Numbered from the stretch's first letter, positions 1-9,372 are shown. The stretch: 64,000 bases of DNA from Salinibacillus kushneri (GCF_900111405.1 NZ_FOHJ01000006.1:203829-267828), one strand, 5' to 3'. The notes: generated by a model not told the origin, from the letters alone. Program-made: numbers and translations.

Positions 1-1155
1 ACCAAGAATACCAAGTTTGTTTGCATATTGACTTATTACATCTTCATCGTTTTCCATTAATTCTAAAGCAAGCTGTCCAAAAGTCCGATTACAGCTTTGG
101 GCAAAGCTCTGTTCAAAATTTAATTCTCCTAAATCCCGCTTATCCTCCTTTTCTCCATATACTCCTTGTGAGCAATTAAAGGTTCTTTGTTCATCAACGA
201 GGCCTTTTTCTATTGCCGCAGCAGCTACCACCGTCTTAAACACCGAGCCGGGAAAATGTGCTGTAATCATTTGGTTCCGTATACGATCTTCATGATAAGG
301 ATTTTTTTTATCTACTTTTGGTCGACTTACCATAGCAAGAACGTCCCTTGATTTAACATCCAGAAGAACAAGACCGCCTTTACTGATTTCATATTCATCA
401 AAAAGTTTTTCAGCCTTTTGTTGTAAGGATAAATCCAGTGTTGTTTTGATTTTTGCAGGATAAAAGTGATTGTTATCCCCTGCATACTTTAAGTCAAAAC
501 CAAACATTGGGCGTCCATGACCATCAACATGAAACAGAAGCTTTTCTTGTTCATTTGCAATCAAGAATGGATCAAAGGCTTTCTGAAGACCTGAAATTCC
601 TACGGGAGTTGAATCCACCATCGGAAATTCCTCGCCATATCTATCGTTATAAAGAGCAGGATTTTCCCTTACAAACCCCAATAAATGCTGAGCTAAAGCA
701 GGATCTTCATTTTTAAAACGTTCAATTAATTGAACTCCTTTTAACTCCAAATCCTCTAATTGATTAAACTGTTCAGATTGAATGGTTGCATTCATGATAT
801 CCGTAATAAAGGCAGGCTGCTCTAAGGTCTTAATTTTACGTTGGAGTTCTTTGCTGGATAAATCTAAAACATTTGCTAATTTTTTGTAGGTATCTTCCGC
901 CTCTAATTTTGGAAATATAATGACGTCCAATACTTTTTTATTGGTTAATCGTTCGCCATTTCGAGATAAAATTTGTCCTCTTCCTGTAGATAAAACCATT
1001 TGATGGGAGCGCTGTGCTACACTTCTTTCCAGCAGGTTTACATTTTCAGGTCCAAAACTTCTGGTCGAAAATAGTTGAATGTCTGCCAGGCGAAATACCA
1101 GTATACTAAATAGAATAAAGACAATCGTAAGTAAAACATACAATCTTTTTTTCAT
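1..1155 (-). CDS. pbpI: Class B penicillin-binding protein, PbpI-like (3' end outside window)
   Basis: Transpeptidase that cross-links peptidoglycan on the outer face of the membrane. About 385 codons are visible. An N-terminal membrane anchor (roughly residues 4-24) is followed by a PBP dimerisation region and then the transpeptidase domain. The active-site motif reads PGSVFK (SxxK) and the second motif SCN lies near the window edge; the KTG motif must lie beyond position 1. ATG at 1153-1155 is preceded by GGGTGA. Position directly downstream of greA matches B. subtilis pbpI (yrrR), which is a forespore-expressed PBP; the sporulation role here is inferred from that synteny. The sequence could also be read as a SpoVD/Pbp2-like protein, but the neighbour argues for PbpI. 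Confidence 0.85.
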   Translation of the reverse strand, partial: MKKRLYVLLTIVFILFSILVFRLADIQLFSTRSFGPENVNLLERSVAQRSHQMVLSTGRGQILSRNGERLTNKKVLDVIIFPKLEAEDTYKKLANVLDLSSKELQRKIKTLEQPAFITDIMNATIQSEQFNQLEDLELKGVQLIERFKNEDPALAQHLLGFVRENPALYNDRYGEEFPMVDSTPVGISGLQKAFDPFLIANEQEKLLFHVDGHGRPMFGFDLKYAGDNNHFYPAKIKTTLDLSLQQKAEKLFDEYEISKGGLVLLDVKSRDVLAMVSRPKVDKKNPYHEDRIRNQMITAHFPGSVFKTVVAAAAIEKGLVDEQRTFNCSQGVYGEKEDKRDLGELNFEQSFAQSCNRTFGQLALELMENDEDVISQYANKLGILG

Positions 1156-1201
1156 TGTTGTCACCCAATAAAAGTGTAGCCATACCAAACAGATTTAAAA
1201 C

Positions 1202-1239
1202 AAAAAAAGAGCAAAATGCAAAGGCATTATGCTCTTTTA
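1202..1239 (-). terminator. Rho-independent terminator downstream of greA
   Basis: Read on the minus strand, an AAAAGAGCATAATGC arm pairs imperfectly with GCATTTTGCTCTTTT and runs into a T tract. It lies between the greA stop and the pbpI start, so pbpI probably has its own promoter or relies on read-through. Confidence 0.75.
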
Positions 1240-1245
1240 CTCTAA

Positions 1246-1722
1246 CTATTCAACTTTAACAATTTTTACATTAATTTCTCCGCCTGGCGTTACTACGGGT
1301 ACCTCTTCACCCACTTCACGTCCAAGCAGACTTTTAGCCATTGGAGAATCGTTTGAAATCTTTCCTTCAAATGGATCAGATTCTGCACTACCTACAATCG
1401 TGTAAGTTTCTTCATCCCCATCAGGAAGCTCCTGAAATGTAACAGATTTACCTAGCTGAACAACATTTTGATTTTCGTTATCGTTCTCTATAATAACAGC
1501 ATTTCGAATCATTTTTTCGAGCTGAGCAATTCTGGATTCGACAAAAGCTTGTTCATCTTTAGCTGCATCATACTCGGAGTTCTCTGATAAATCACCAAAT
1601 CCTCGTGCAATCTTAATACGTTCTACAACTTCCTGACGTTTTTCAGTTTTTAATTGATGCAGTTCCTTTTCAATTTTTTCTTTTCCTTCTTCAGTCATAT
1701 AATAGCTTTTTTCAGTAGCCAT
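1246..1722 (-). CDS. greA: Transcription elongation factor GreA
   Basis: Binds in the RNA polymerase secondary channel and stimulates cleavage of backtracked RNA. The protein has 158 residues, the normal length. Residues 1-75 form the antiparallel coiled coil, with the acidic tip DLSENSEYD at about 44-52 carrying the Asp/Glu pair that assists cleavage. The rest is the FKBP-like C-terminal domain. The start ATG has an AAGGAG site nine to ten bases upstream. It lies between udk and pbpI, as in B. subtilis, and is followed by its own terminator. Confidence 0.97.
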   Translation of the reverse strand: MATEKSYYMTEEGKEKIEKELHQLKTEKRQEVVERIKIARGFGDLSENSEYDAAKDEQAFVESRIAQLEKMIRNAVIIENDNENQNVVQLGKSVTFQELPDGDEETYTIVGSAESDPFEGKISNDSPMAKSLLGREVGEEVPVVTPGGEINVKIVKVE

Positions 1723-1862
1723 ACCCCAAACACTCCTTCATCATTAACCATTCAATTTATTAAATTTATCGCGGTGTAATTATCCGTAAAATCCTACCTC
1801 AATACATGAAAGTAGAGATGTATGTATAGGGGAAATATAACGGAACACCCCGATTGGTCCTG

Positions 1863-1894
1863 AATCAGTGGTGAGATGACACCACCCACTGATT
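1863..1894. repeat. Imperfect inverted repeat in the udk-greA gap
   Basis: The 302-bp gap between greA and udk holds a palindrome: AATCAGTGG on the left pairs with CCACTGATT on the right once a bulge in the right arm is allowed, around a short loop. There is no T run on either side, so a classical terminator is unlikely. Nothing else in the gap is recognisable apart from the greA ribosome binding site. Confidence 0.45.
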
Positions 1895-2024
1895 GAAGTT
1901 TCACTTTATGAATGTATCATATGGGATAATACATTATTCATCCAGTACTGCAATTTCAAGATTACCAAATTATAGTTACTCTTCTATACTATGGCAGATT
2001 TTTTCGATTTTTTCAATACCTTTG

Positions 2025-2660
2025 TCATATAATAGAACGTTTTTCAAGTATACTACGAACTTTGGTTGTCATCAAATCTATAGCAACCAGATTCTGTCCA
2101 CCTTCAGGAATGATAATATCTGCATAGCGCTTTGTTGGTTCAACAAACTGCAAATGCATCGGTCTTACTACATTCTCATACTGCTCAATAACCGATTCAA
2201 TCGATCTTCCTCTTTCTTTTATGTCACGCATTAATCTGCGAATAATACGGATATCTGCATCCGTATCTACAAATACTTTAATATCCATTAAATCTCTTAA
2301 TGCTTTATCCTCAAGGACTAAAATACCTTCAATGATAATAACATCTTTTGGATCAACCGGAATGACCTGGTCCGACCTCGTATGAAGCTTATAATCATAT
2401 ATCGGTTTTTCAATCGGTTCTCCATTGATAAGTTTCGTAAGGTGTTTAATCAATAGGTCATTATCAAATGCAAGAGGATGGTCATAGTTTGTATTTAATC
2501 GTTCTTCCAATGGTATATGACTTTGATCTTTATAATAATAATCCTGTTCAATAATTAAAATGGACTTATCGACAAAATGTTGATGAATAGATCTAGTGAC
2601 GGTTGTTTTGCCGGATCCGGTCCCCCCGGCAACTCCAATCACAACTGGCTTTTCTGACAT
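2025..2660 (-). CDS. udk: Uridine kinase
   Basis: Phosphorylates uridine and cytidine with GTP or ATP in pyrimidine salvage. The 211-residue product has the Walker A motif GGTGSGKTT at residues 12-20 and the conserved LxTNYDHPxAFD substrate-binding segment. The ATG at 2658-2660 is chosen because AAAGGAG lies ten bases upstream and the protein then aligns with other Udk proteins; an earlier in-frame ATG would add 11 residues and has no good ribosome site. In B. subtilis two U32 peptidase-family genes follow udk; here trmR follows directly upstream instead. Confidence 0.96.
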   Translation of the reverse strand: MSEKPVVIGVAGGTGSGKTTVTRSIHQHFVDKSILIIEQDYYYKDQSHIPLEERLNTNYDHPLAFDNDLLIKHLTKLINGEPIEKPIYDYKLHTRSDQVIPVDPKDVIIIEGILVLEDKALRDLMDIKVFVDTDADIRIIRRLMRDIKERGRSIESVIEQYENVVRPMHLQFVEPTKRYADIIIPEGGQNLVAIDLMTTKVRSILEKRSII

Positions 2661-2699
2661 GCCGCATAAGCTCCTTTCTAGGTCTAACCACAATTTTTG

Positions 2700-3344
2700 T
2701 TACTTATCTTTTTTTACACTAAGTGCTACTCCATCTCCAATAGGAAATATCGATGTGTCAAAATTCGGCTGTTGAATTAACCAATTATTAAAACCTCGAA
2801 TTTTATTTCCAATCTTCTTCATTCGACTGTTATCATCCGGATTGGAAGCCACATACCCTTTAAAAAGGACATTATCTGTAATAACAAGGCCTCCATTAAG
2901 GACAAATTTTTCATATAACGTAAAAAATTTCTGATATTGACCTTTTGCGGCATCAATAAATAATACATCATAGGGTCCCTTGGCTTCAACTTCATCTGAT
3001 ATTTCTAGAGCATCTCCAAATATAACATCTATACGTTCCTTCTTGTTTGCCCTATGTATATTTGTAATGGCCTCCTGATAACGATCTGAATCCCTCTCAA
3101 CTGTTACGATATGAGATTCAGGTGAAGCTTCTAGCATACGTAACGCCGAATATCCAATTGCTGTTCCGATTTCTAAAATTCGTTTAGGCTGCTTGATGCG
3201 AAGAATTTGCTTCACAAATTCTATACTTATTGGCTCCATAATGGGAACCTGATGTTTTTTAGCAAAAGCTTCCATCTCTATGATTAAATCATTTTTATCT
3301 GGTAAAGTACTTTGTAAATAATTTGTAACATAATCATCCTTCAC
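2700..3344 (-). CDS. trmR: tRNA 5-hydroxyuridine methyltransferase (YrrM family)
   Basis: SAM-dependent O-methyltransferase of the class I fold, 214 residues. Motif I is EIGTAIGYS at about residues 58-66, and VLFIDAAKG forms the metal- and substrate-binding region. The B. subtilis ortholog YrrM/TrmR converts 5-hydroxyuridine to 5-methoxyuridine in tRNA anticodons. The start is GTG, with AGGAGG eight bases upstream. The gene sits between mltG and udk as in relatives, but the hydroxylation genes (trhP pair, yrrN/yrrO) normally found next to it are absent here. A caffeoyl-CoA-type catechol methyltransferase is the less likely alternative. Confidence 0.85.
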   Translation of the reverse strand: MKDDYVTNYLQSTLPDKNDLIIEMEAFAKKHQVPIMEPISIEFVKQILRIKQPKRILEIGTAIGYSALRMLEASPESHIVTVERDSDRYQEAITNIHRANKKERIDVIFGDALEISDEVEAKGPYDVLFIDAAKGQYQKFFTLYEKFVLNGGLVITDNVLFKGYVASNPDDNSRMKKIGNKIRGFNNWLIQQPNFDTSIFPIGDGVALSVKKDK

Positions 3345-3395
3345 ACTTATGACCTCCTATAGAGCGGTGCTTACAACTATATTAGTTTATCATAA

Positions 3396-3436
3396 CAAAA
3401 GTAGGGTATGCGAATGAAATTCACATTACCCTACTT
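3396..3436 (-). terminator. Rho-independent terminator downstream of mltG
   Basis: On the minus strand AAGTAGGGTAATGTGAAT pairs with ATTCGCATACCCTACTT and is followed by a TTTTG tract. It separates mltG from trmR. Confidence 0.75.
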
Positions 3437-3461
3437 AGAATTTTCCTTATTAAAAGTCAAC

Positions 3462-4574
3462 TTAATTGATATGTTCAGCCTTTTTTCGATTATGCTCTTC
3501 AAGCGTTTTAGAATAGTAAATGTTTCCGTCTACAGATGAAGCAAGGAAATATAAATTATCTGATTCATAAGGATTGACGGCTGCTTTTAATGAATTCTCA
3601 GCAAAATTAGAAATGGGACCAACCGGTAAATCCGTATACTTATAGGTGTTATATGGTGAGTCAACTTCTAGATGGTCATAATTCACTTTTTCTTTATGCT
3701 CTCCAAGAGCATAGATAACGGTTGGATCAGTTTGTAATGGCATTCCTTTATCTAAACGATTGTAAAAGACACCGGCAATTTTTTGACGGTCATCATAAGT
3801 TGTGGCCTCATTCTCTACAAGCGATGCCATAGTTAGCGCTTCATGTGTAGATAGATTATACTGCTCGAATTGATCTTTATATTGGACAGCAACCTCTTCT
3901 GTTTTATCCAGCATTTTTTCAACAATTTGCTCAACAGTAGGATCCTTTTTATAGAAATTATATGTGGCTGCAAATAAATAACCTTCAAGTGGAACTTTAA
4001 TTCCTTCTTGTAAAATGTTATCACTTAATACTGTATACCGATTAATTAACTTCTTAACGTAATCTTGATTATTCACTTTTTCCAGAAATTCCTCTTCTGA
4101 TATTGATGTTCGCTTTGAATAGATATTGGCGATTTCCTCAACCGTTTTTCCTTCTGGTATGGTGACAGTAATTACAGGCTCTTCCTGTACTGTTCCTGTT
4201 TTTAAATGATTTATAATTTCATCCATAGTCATAGATGGAGAGAGTTCATATTCCCCTGCTTTAAAATCCTGTTCATTTTTAAATTTTACATAATAGCGGA
4301 ATACTGTATCATTTTTAATAATATCTGCCTGTTCCAAAGTACTGGCAATAGTTGAAACGGTTGATCCTAAAGGTATTTCCACCTTCTTTGTTTTATCATT
4401 CGATGAATCTACTGGTTCTAATGCAGATTTAACATAGAAATAACCTGAAAATCCGACTGCAGCGATGATAACAATTGCTATTGTTAATACTAATAAAACA
4501 ATTTTCCGGACCGTTCTGGCCTCTTCATATTGCGCTTTTTTCTTCTTTTTATAATCCTTATTCGAAGTAGACAC
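3462..4574 (-). CDS. mltG: Endolytic murein transglycosylase MltG (YceG family)
   Basis: Cleaves nascent glycan strands at the membrane and so sets glycan chain length. The 370-residue protein has a basic cytoplasmic N-terminus (KKKKK), a transmembrane helix at about residues 24-48, a LysM-like segment and the YceG catalytic domain. The catalytic glutamate is expected at about residue 254 in SLVENEATT, equivalent to the Glu in the VEKE motif of E. coli MltG. The start is GTG with AAAGGAGG just upstream. It occupies the yrrL position of B. subtilis. Confidence 0.93.
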   Translation of the reverse strand: MSTSNKDYKKKKKAQYEEARTVRKIVLLVLTIAIVIIAAVGFSGYFYVKSALEPVDSSNDKTKKVEIPLGSTVSTIASTLEQADIIKNDTVFRYYVKFKNEQDFKAGEYELSPSMTMDEIINHLKTGTVQEEPVITVTIPEGKTVEEIANIYSKRTSISEEEFLEKVNNQDYVKKLINRYTVLSDNILQEGIKVPLEGYLFAATYNFYKKDPTVEQIVEKMLDKTEEVAVQYKDQFEQYNLSTHEALTMASLVENEATTYDDRQKIAGVFYNRLDKGMPLQTDPTVIYALGEHKEKVNYDHLEVDSPYNTYKYTDLPVGPISNFAENSLKAAVNPYESDNLYFLASSVDGNIYYSKTLEEHNRKKAEHIN

Positions 4575-4940
4575 TTGTCTCCTCCTTTCATCTGGTACAT
4601 TATACTACAAAATATAGGATGATTTCTATTTTTTTTACTAGAAAAACTCACATTTACTCGTTCCTTAGCGAATATACTCGTATTTTCTATATTACTGATA
4701 TATTCTCCTTGTATGGGAATAAAAGGTGAAATCTAACCAAAAGTTTACTATATTAACGCCTGAATGATGCCATTTAGCTATGTATTAGCAAACCTTTGCC
4801 TCAGGAAATAAAGGAAGCACGTCAGTCGATATTGACTTACGGAGGAGGAGATCATCATTAATCGCTGCCACTGGACCTGGACGTAAATATCCTTGAAATT
4901 TTAATTTGTAGAAGCCCCCTTTTATCTTGCCAAGACAACA
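4575..4940. other. Intergenic stretch without a supported gene
   Basis: The gap upstream of mltG (4575-4997) contains the mltG leader, a segment at 4831-4909 that resembles 31889-31967 (see findings), and the yrzB terminator. No reading frame with a convincing ribosome site was seen. Confidence 0.5.
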
Positions 4941-4981
4941 AAAAAACTGTACAGCCTCTTTTAGAAGACCGTACAGTTTTC
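4941..4981 (-). terminator. Terminator of the ireB-ruvX-yrzB operon
   Basis: On the minus strand AAAACTGTAC pairs with GTACAGTTTT around a GA-rich loop and runs into TTTTTTT. It lies 17 bases beyond the yrzB stop. Confidence 0.85.
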
Positions 4982-4997
4982 ATTTGATGTTAGGGTT

Positions 4998-5285
4998 TTA
5001 AGATTCGTCCTCTTCTTCCTCAGTAAAAGTGTTCAACATTTCTTCAATCATATCCCACTCTTCATCCGTTTCAATTTGATATAAGGTTAAATCATCATCT
5101 TTCTCATCTTCCTCAAATCGAAAAGCAAACACTTCCTGTTCCTCTGCTTGTGCCTGTTCAACAGGAACAACGACCATGTATGATTTTTCTGTTTGATCTA
5201 CCTCAAATGTGAAGAGTACTTCAAAAAGATGTTCTTCACCTGATTCATCGGGAATGATTATACGCTCCTTCTCATCCAAAGCCAT
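4998..5285 (-). CDS. yrzB: DUF1292 family acidic protein (YrzB)
   Basis: Small acidic cytoplasmic protein of unknown biochemical role. The 95 residues begin MALDEKERIIIPDESG, the usual DUF1292 opening, and end in a run of Glu/Asp. An ATG nine bases earlier touches the AAGGAGG site, so the start at 5283-5285 (nine-base spacing) is preferred. It is the last gene of ireB-ruvX-yrzB, an order conserved across Bacilli, and is followed by a strong terminator. Confidence 0.85.
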   Translation of the reverse strand: MALDEKERIIIPDESGEEHLFEVLFTFEVDQTEKSYMVVVPVEQAQAEEQEVFAFRFEEDEKDDDLTLYQIETDEEWDMIEEMLNTFTEEEEDES

Positions 5286-5299
5286 TCCACTCATCCTCC

Positions 5300-5713
5300 T
5301 TAGCTTTTCGCATCTAAATAACTCTGTAAAATCATAACGGCTGCCATCTTATCAATAACTTTTTTTCGTTTTGACCGACTCATATCCGCTGATAGTAAAA
5401 TACGCTCGGCTGCCATTGTGGTTAACCGTTCATCCCATAGCTCTACTGGTAATTGAAATTCTTCTTCCATCTTCCCGGCAAATTGCTCACAAGCCTTTCC
5501 TCGTTCGCCAATCGTACCATTCATGTTTTTAGGATGACCTACAACTACTTTTTTTATTTGATGCTGATTAATAATTTGTCGCAACTCGTCCACTACCTGA
5601 TGGAATTTTTCAGTCCAACGAATGGTTTTAATTCCTTGAGCCGTCCAGCCAAGTTCATCACTGACAGCTACACCAATCGTTTTTTCACCTACATCCAAAC
5701 CTAATATTTTCAT
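5300..5713 (-). CDS. ruvX: Putative Holliday junction resolvase RuvX/YqgF
   Basis: RNase H-fold nuclease of the YqgF family, linked in the literature to Holliday junction resolution and to 16S rRNA 5' end processing. The 137-residue protein carries the family's acidic residues in [14 protein letters not shown] (residues about 5-18), the [10 protein letters not shown] segment, and [14 protein letters not shown] at the C-terminus. Its ATG overlaps the ireB stop as ATGA, so the two are translationally coupled. Confidence 0.93.
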   Translation of the reverse strand: MKILGLDVGEKTIGVAVSDELGWTAQGIKTIRWTEKFHQVVDELRQIINQHQIKKVVVGHPKNMNGTIGERGKACEQFAGKMEEEFQLPVELWDERLTTMAAERILLSADMSRSKRKKVIDKMAAVMILQSYLDAKS

Positions 5714-5982
5714 GTATCCGCCTCTTTATGCTCATTTAAGTAAAATTTAACTAGTTCTTCAATTAACTCATCACGTTCAATTCTACGGATTAACTTTCTG
5801 GCATCCTTATGTCGGGGAATATAAGCTGGATCTCCTGATAATAAATATCCTACAATCTGGTTAATGGGATTGTATCCTTTATCCTGTAAAGCAGAATGTA
5901 CGGTAAGTAAGATTTCATTAACATCCTGCTCAAAAGGTTCCTCCGAAAAATTAAACTTCATTGTTTTATCATTTGAGTTCAT
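5710..5982 (-). CDS. ireB: IreB family regulatory phosphoprotein (YrzL, DUF965)
   Basis: Small cytoplasmic protein, 90 residues. IreB of Enterococcus is phosphorylated by the PASTA kinase IreK and affects cephalosporin resistance; that function is carried over only by homology. The family core [20 protein letters not shown] is intact (residues about 8-27), followed by [26 protein letters not shown] lies 12 bases before the ATG. It is the first gene of ireB-ruvX-yrzB, directly downstream of alaS. Confidence 0.93.
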   Translation of the reverse strand: MNSNDKTMKFNFSEEPFEQDVNEILLTVHSALQDKGYNPINQIVGYLLSGDPAYIPRHKDARKLIRRIERDELIEELVKFYLNEHKEADT

Positions 5983-6045
5983 GGCGACCTGACACTCCTT
6001 ATGGAAAGAATTTCATTTATATTCATTATAAGCTTTTCAGGGCAA

Positions 6046-8682
6046 TCAGGAAACCGTTTGGACATATTCTTTTGCAAAGTTAATGGCCTCGTCTAATTTT
6101 TCAGGCTGTTTTCCGCCTGCCTGAGCCATATCCGGACGACCGCCACCACCGCCGCCACAGCGGGATGCGGCTTCTTTAATCAGATTTCCCGCGTGATATC
6201 CTTTTTCTACTAAATCTTTTGAAACACCTGCTGCTAGTTGAACTTTTCCATTACTAGCGGCCCCTAGTAAGATAATACCTGATTGTAGTGTTTGCTTCAT
6301 TTCATCAACCATACTCCGAAGAGCATTCATATCGGAAACGTCTACTTTAGCAGCTAACACAGATACACCATTTATTTCCTCAACAGAATCAGTAATACTT
6401 TTAGCTTCTAAATTTGAAAGTTTAGCCTTTAAGGAATCATTTTCCCGCTCTACTTCCTTCATTTCCGTAAACAATGTATCAATTCGTGTCGGGATTTGCT
6501 CAATGGTTGTTTTTAATTTTGTACTCGTTTCCTCAAGAAGCTGTTCACGATTTTGGACCCATTCATAAGCCCCTTTACCGGTTAAGGCTTCAATTCGGCG
6601 AGTACCTGCTCCAATTCCAGATTCGGCGGTAATTTTGAACATTCCTATTTCCGCTGTATTGCTTACATGACAGCCTCCGCAAAGTTCAATACTATATTCT
6701 CCAACAGAAACTACACGAACAGTATCTCCATACTTTTCGCCAAACAGTGCCATTGCACCCATTTCTTTCGCTTCTTTAAAGGATTTTATATCCGTCTCAA
6801 CTGCAATAGATTCCCAAATTTTTTCATTTACTTTTCGTTCTATCTCTTTTAGTTCTTCCACTTTTACTGCATTAAAATGCGAAAAGTCAAAACGTAAACG
6901 ATCAGGTGCTACTAAAGACCCTGCCTGATTTACATGATCACCGATTACATCTTTAAGTGCCTGGTGGAGCAAATGAGTCGCTGTATGATTTTTTATTATA
7001 TGTTTACGCAAGCTTTGATGAACTTCTGCATTTACATAATCACCTTTTTGCAGGCGTCCCTCTTCTATCCATACACGGTGCATATTTTGACCATTTGGAG
7101 CTTTTTGGACATCCTCAACCTTCGCTAAAGCATTATTTGTTCTAATCGTCCCTTTATCAGCTACTTGCCCTCCACTTTCAGCATAGAAAGGAGTCTGTTC
7201 TAAGAAGAGATAAATTTCATCTCCTGCTTCAGCCGTGTCCACAATTTGATCATTTTTCACCATTTCTACAATACTGGATTGTGATGTAAGTTGACCATAG
7301 CCGACAAACTCACTATTAAAAGTAAGCTCACGAAGAATTCCGCTTTGCACCTTCATAGATTCCACTTTTTGTCTGGCTTGACGGGCTCTGGAGCGTTGTT
7401 TTTCCATTTCCTCATTAAATTCGTCTTCATCTATAGTAAAGCCTTCATCCTGTACATATTCTTCCGTTAGTTCTTTAGGAAAGCCATACGTATCATATAG
7501 TCTAAAGACCTCCACACCAGGGAAGACAGTACTTCCCTTAGTTTTTTCTTTATTAATGACTTCCTTTAAAATGGCTAAACCATCATTTAAGGTCTCATGA
7601 AAGCGCTCTTCCTCTGTCTTAATGACGTTTGCAATAAATGACTGCTTTTCTGTAACTTTTGGATAGAAATCAACCATAATTTCTGCTACATCTTCAACGA
7701 GCTTGTACATAAACGGCTCTTCAATACCTAAGTATTTGGCATAACGGACAGCACGGCGAAGAAGTCGTCTTAAAACATATCCACGTCCCTCATTTGAAGG
7801 TAATGCCCCATCACCCACTGCAAAGGATACCGTTCGGATATGATCGGCAATCACTTTAAATGCAGTGTCGTATTCTTCTTTGGCACCGTATTTAATGCCG
7901 GCAATGTCAGAGGTATGTTCAATAATCGGCATGAACAAATCTGTTTCAAAATTTGTTCTTGTGTCTTGAATAACACTTACCATACGCTCTAAGCCCATAC
8001 CCGTATCAATGTTTTTCTTGGGCAATGGCGTATACGTATGGTCTGGATTATGATTAAATTGGGAGAACACAAGATTCCAGATTTCTAAATAACGTTCATT
8101 TTCTCCACCAGGATAGAGCTCAGGATCCTGAGGATTATTACCATACGCTTCTCCACGATCATAAAAAATTTCCGTATTTGGTCCACTTGGTCCTTCTCCA
8201 ATATCCCAGAAATTCTCTTCTAATCGAATGATACGTTCTTCCGGAATTTTAATGTCCTGTAACCATATTTCGTAAGCTTCATTATCTTCAGGATGTACAG
8301 TAACGGATAAACGTTCCGGATCAAAGCCAATCCATTTTGGACTGGTTAAGAATTCCCAGGCAAATTCGATAGCTTCCTTTTTAAAATAATCACCAATTGA
8401 AAAATTCCCAAGCATTTCAAAGAATGTATGGTGACGAGCGGTCTTTCCTACATTTTCAATATCATTGGTTCGAATAGATTTTTGTGCATTACAAATCCGT
8501 GGATTCTCTGGTACAACCGAGCCATCAAAATATTTCTTAAGCGTAGCCACTCCACTATTTATCCAAAGAAGCGTTGGGTCTTCAACAGGAACTAATGATG
8601 CACTAGGTTCTACACTGTGGCCTTTTTCCTTGAAAAAGTCGAGAAACATTTGTCTTACTTCAGCAGATTTTAAATGCTTCAT
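6046..8682 (-). CDS. alaS: Alanyl-tRNA synthetase
   Basis: Charges tRNA-Ala and hydrolyses mischarged Ser/Gly-tRNA-Ala. The 878-residue protein is full length: class II catalytic core to about residue 460, editing domain with the zinc motifs HTATH (around residue 567) and CGGCH (around 665), and C-terminal C-Ala region with the glycine run [17 protein letters not shown]. The ATG has AAGGAGG eight to nine bases upstream. Expression is controlled by the T-box leader at 8729-9000, so the gene should be induced when uncharged tRNA-Ala accumulates. Confidence 0.98.
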   Translation of the reverse strand: MKHLKSAEVRQMFLDFFKEKGHSVEPSASLVPVEDPTLLWINSGVATLKKYFDGSVVPENPRICNAQKSIRTNDIENVGKTARHHTFFEMLGNFSIGDYFKKEAIEFAWEFLTSPKWIGFDPERLSVTVHPEDNEAYEIWLQDIKIPEERIIRLEENFWDIGEGPSGPNTEIFYDRGEAYGNNPQDPELYPGGENERYLEIWNLVFSQFNHNPDHTYTPLPKKNIDTGMGLERMVSVIQDTRTNFETDLFMPIIEHTSDIAGIKYGAKEEYDTAFKVIADHIRTVSFAVGDGALPSNEGRGYVLRRLLRRAVRYAKYLGIEEPFMYKLVEDVAEIMVDFYPKVTEKQSFIANVIKTEEERFHETLNDGLAILKEVINKEKTKGSTVFPGVEVFRLYDTYGFPKELTEEYVQDEGFTIDEDEFNEEMEKQRSRARQARQKVESMKVQSGILRELTFNSEFVGYGQLTSQSSIVEMVKNDQIVDTAEAGDEIYLFLEQTPFYAESGGQVADKGTIRTNNALAKVEDVQKAPNGQNMHRVWIEEGRLQKGDYVNAEVHQSLRKHIIKNHTATHLLHQALKDVIGDHVNQAGSLVAPDRLRFDFSHFNAVKVEELKEIERKVNEKIWESIAVETDIKSFKEAKEMGAMALFGEKYGDTVRVVSVGEYSIELCGGCHVSNTAEIGMFKITAESGIGAGTRRIEALTGKGAYEWVQNREQLLEETSTKLKTTIEQIPTRIDTLFTEMKEVERENDSLKAKLSNLEAKSITDSVEEINGVSVLAAKVDVSDMNALRSMVDEMKQTLQSGIILLGAASNGKVQLAAGVSKDLVEKGYHAGNLIKEAASRCGGGGGGRPDMAQAGGKQPEKLDEAINFAKEYVQTVS

Positions 8683-8728
8683 CTTCTGTTTCCTCCTTCA
8701 TTTCTACTATAGAAATCAGTATGTACAA

Positions 8729-9000
8729 AAAACTCTCGTCCCTGCAAACATCTGCAGGGACGAGAGTTTATGGTCGCGGTACCACCCTGATTATGGATAT
8801 TAAAATCCATCACCTTTTACGTATTAACGGCACGCTGCCGGCGGGAATTAACCGCACTCCGGACTAGCATTCCAGGACCTTATATCTGGAATTCCTTCCA
8901 GCCTAGAGAATTCCTCTCTGTATTATGGTGCTCTCCATAATCATTAGATAGTATCCTGTACTCAGATCCTTCTACATTTTCCTATAGTCGTTTGATTATG
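8729..9000 (-). promoter_or_regulatory. T-box riboswitch controlling alaS
   Basis: The minus-strand leader shows the T-box landmarks in order: GAGTACAGGATAC and AGAGAG in stem I, a specifier segment GGAATGCTAGTCCGGAG, the T-box sequence AGGGTGGTACCGCGACC (plus 8773-8789), and a terminator whose arms ACTCTCGTCCCTGCA / TGCAGGGACGAGAGT span 8729-8769 and end in T residues. The specifier triplet read by alignment to the usual GAAnnnACCnGGAG form is GCU (plus 8866-8868), an alanine codon, which agrees with the downstream gene. Uncharged tRNA-Ala would pair its UGGN end with the T-box bulge and favour antitermination. Confidence 0.93.
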
Positions 9001-9005
9001 GCGAT

Positions 9006-9034
9006 ATTATAGCCAACTTTCAAAAACATGTCAA
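9006..9034 (-). promoter_or_regulatory. Sigma-A promoter of the alaS leader
   Basis: A consensus TTGACA (plus 9029-9034) and TATAAT (plus 9006-9011) are separated by exactly 17 bases, placing the start near 9000. The repeat element at 9039 begins only four bases upstream of the -35 hexamer. Confidence 0.9.
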
Positions 9035-9038
9035 CCAG

Positions 9039-9295
9039 AAAAGCGAAGGCGACTGAACAGGTCCGACTGCATAAGCAGAATTCACGGAGTGGCATGTTTT
9101 TCGCCACGGAGTGGATTCTGCTTATGTCTGCTTGGACCTAGGAGCCGTAGCTAGACATACAAAAGCGAAGGCGACTGAACAGGTCCGACAGCATAAGTAG
9201 AATTCACGGAGTGGCATGTTTTTCGCCACGGAGTGGATTATGCTTATGTCTGTTTGGACCTAGGAGCCGCAGCTAGACATACAAAAGCGAAGGCA
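9039..9295. repeat. Tandem 122-bp dispersed repeat (family R1), 2 copies plus a truncated third
   Basis: Unit 1 (9039-9160) and unit 2 (9161-9282) are nearly identical and each starts AAAAGCGAAGGCGACTG; a third copy breaks off after about 13 bases at 9283. Within a unit CATAAGCAGAAT pairs with ATTCTGCTTATG, GAGTGGC with GCCACGG around a T-rich loop, and AGGTCC with GGACCT outside, giving a long cruciform-like hairpin. Related copies occur at 17488 and 56171. It resembles the hairpin-forming dispersed repeats common in Bacillaceae (bcr-type); exact family membership was not checked. Confidence 0.85.
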
Positions 9296-9325
9296 CTGGT
9301 CTGGTGGTGTACCTGACACGTCAAT

Positions 9326-9372
9326 GATGCCTATAAATTAGCTATTCACCATAATAGCTAATTTATAGACAT
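9326..9372. other. AT-rich perfect hairpin beyond the YrrI-type permease gene
   Basis: TATAAATTAGCTATT (9332-9346) is exactly complementary to AATAGCTAATTTATA (9353-9367) around a six-base loop, with further imperfect pairing outside. It lies 41 bases past the stop of the permease gene and may end its transcript, but no T tract follows on either strand. Confidence 0.6.

Noticed and set aside
453..716. Plus-strand open frame of 87 codons opposite pbpI
   Set aside because: It lies wholly within the penicillin-binding protein gene on the other strand and has no recognisable domain or ribosome site.
1893..2234. Plus-strand open frame of 113 codons across the udk 3' end
   Set aside because: It overlaps udk in antisense, is rich in Tyr/Ser/Phe as AT-rich antisense frames are, and has no family resemblance.
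9012..9040. Idea that the R1 repeat supplies the alaS promoter
   Set aside because: The -35 hexamer ends at 9034 and the repeat starts at 9039, and the other R1 copies have no such hexamer next to them.
9039..9282. Direct repeats considered as a CRISPR array
   Set aside because: There are only two 122-bp units with no spacers, no cas genes, and each unit is itself palindromic.
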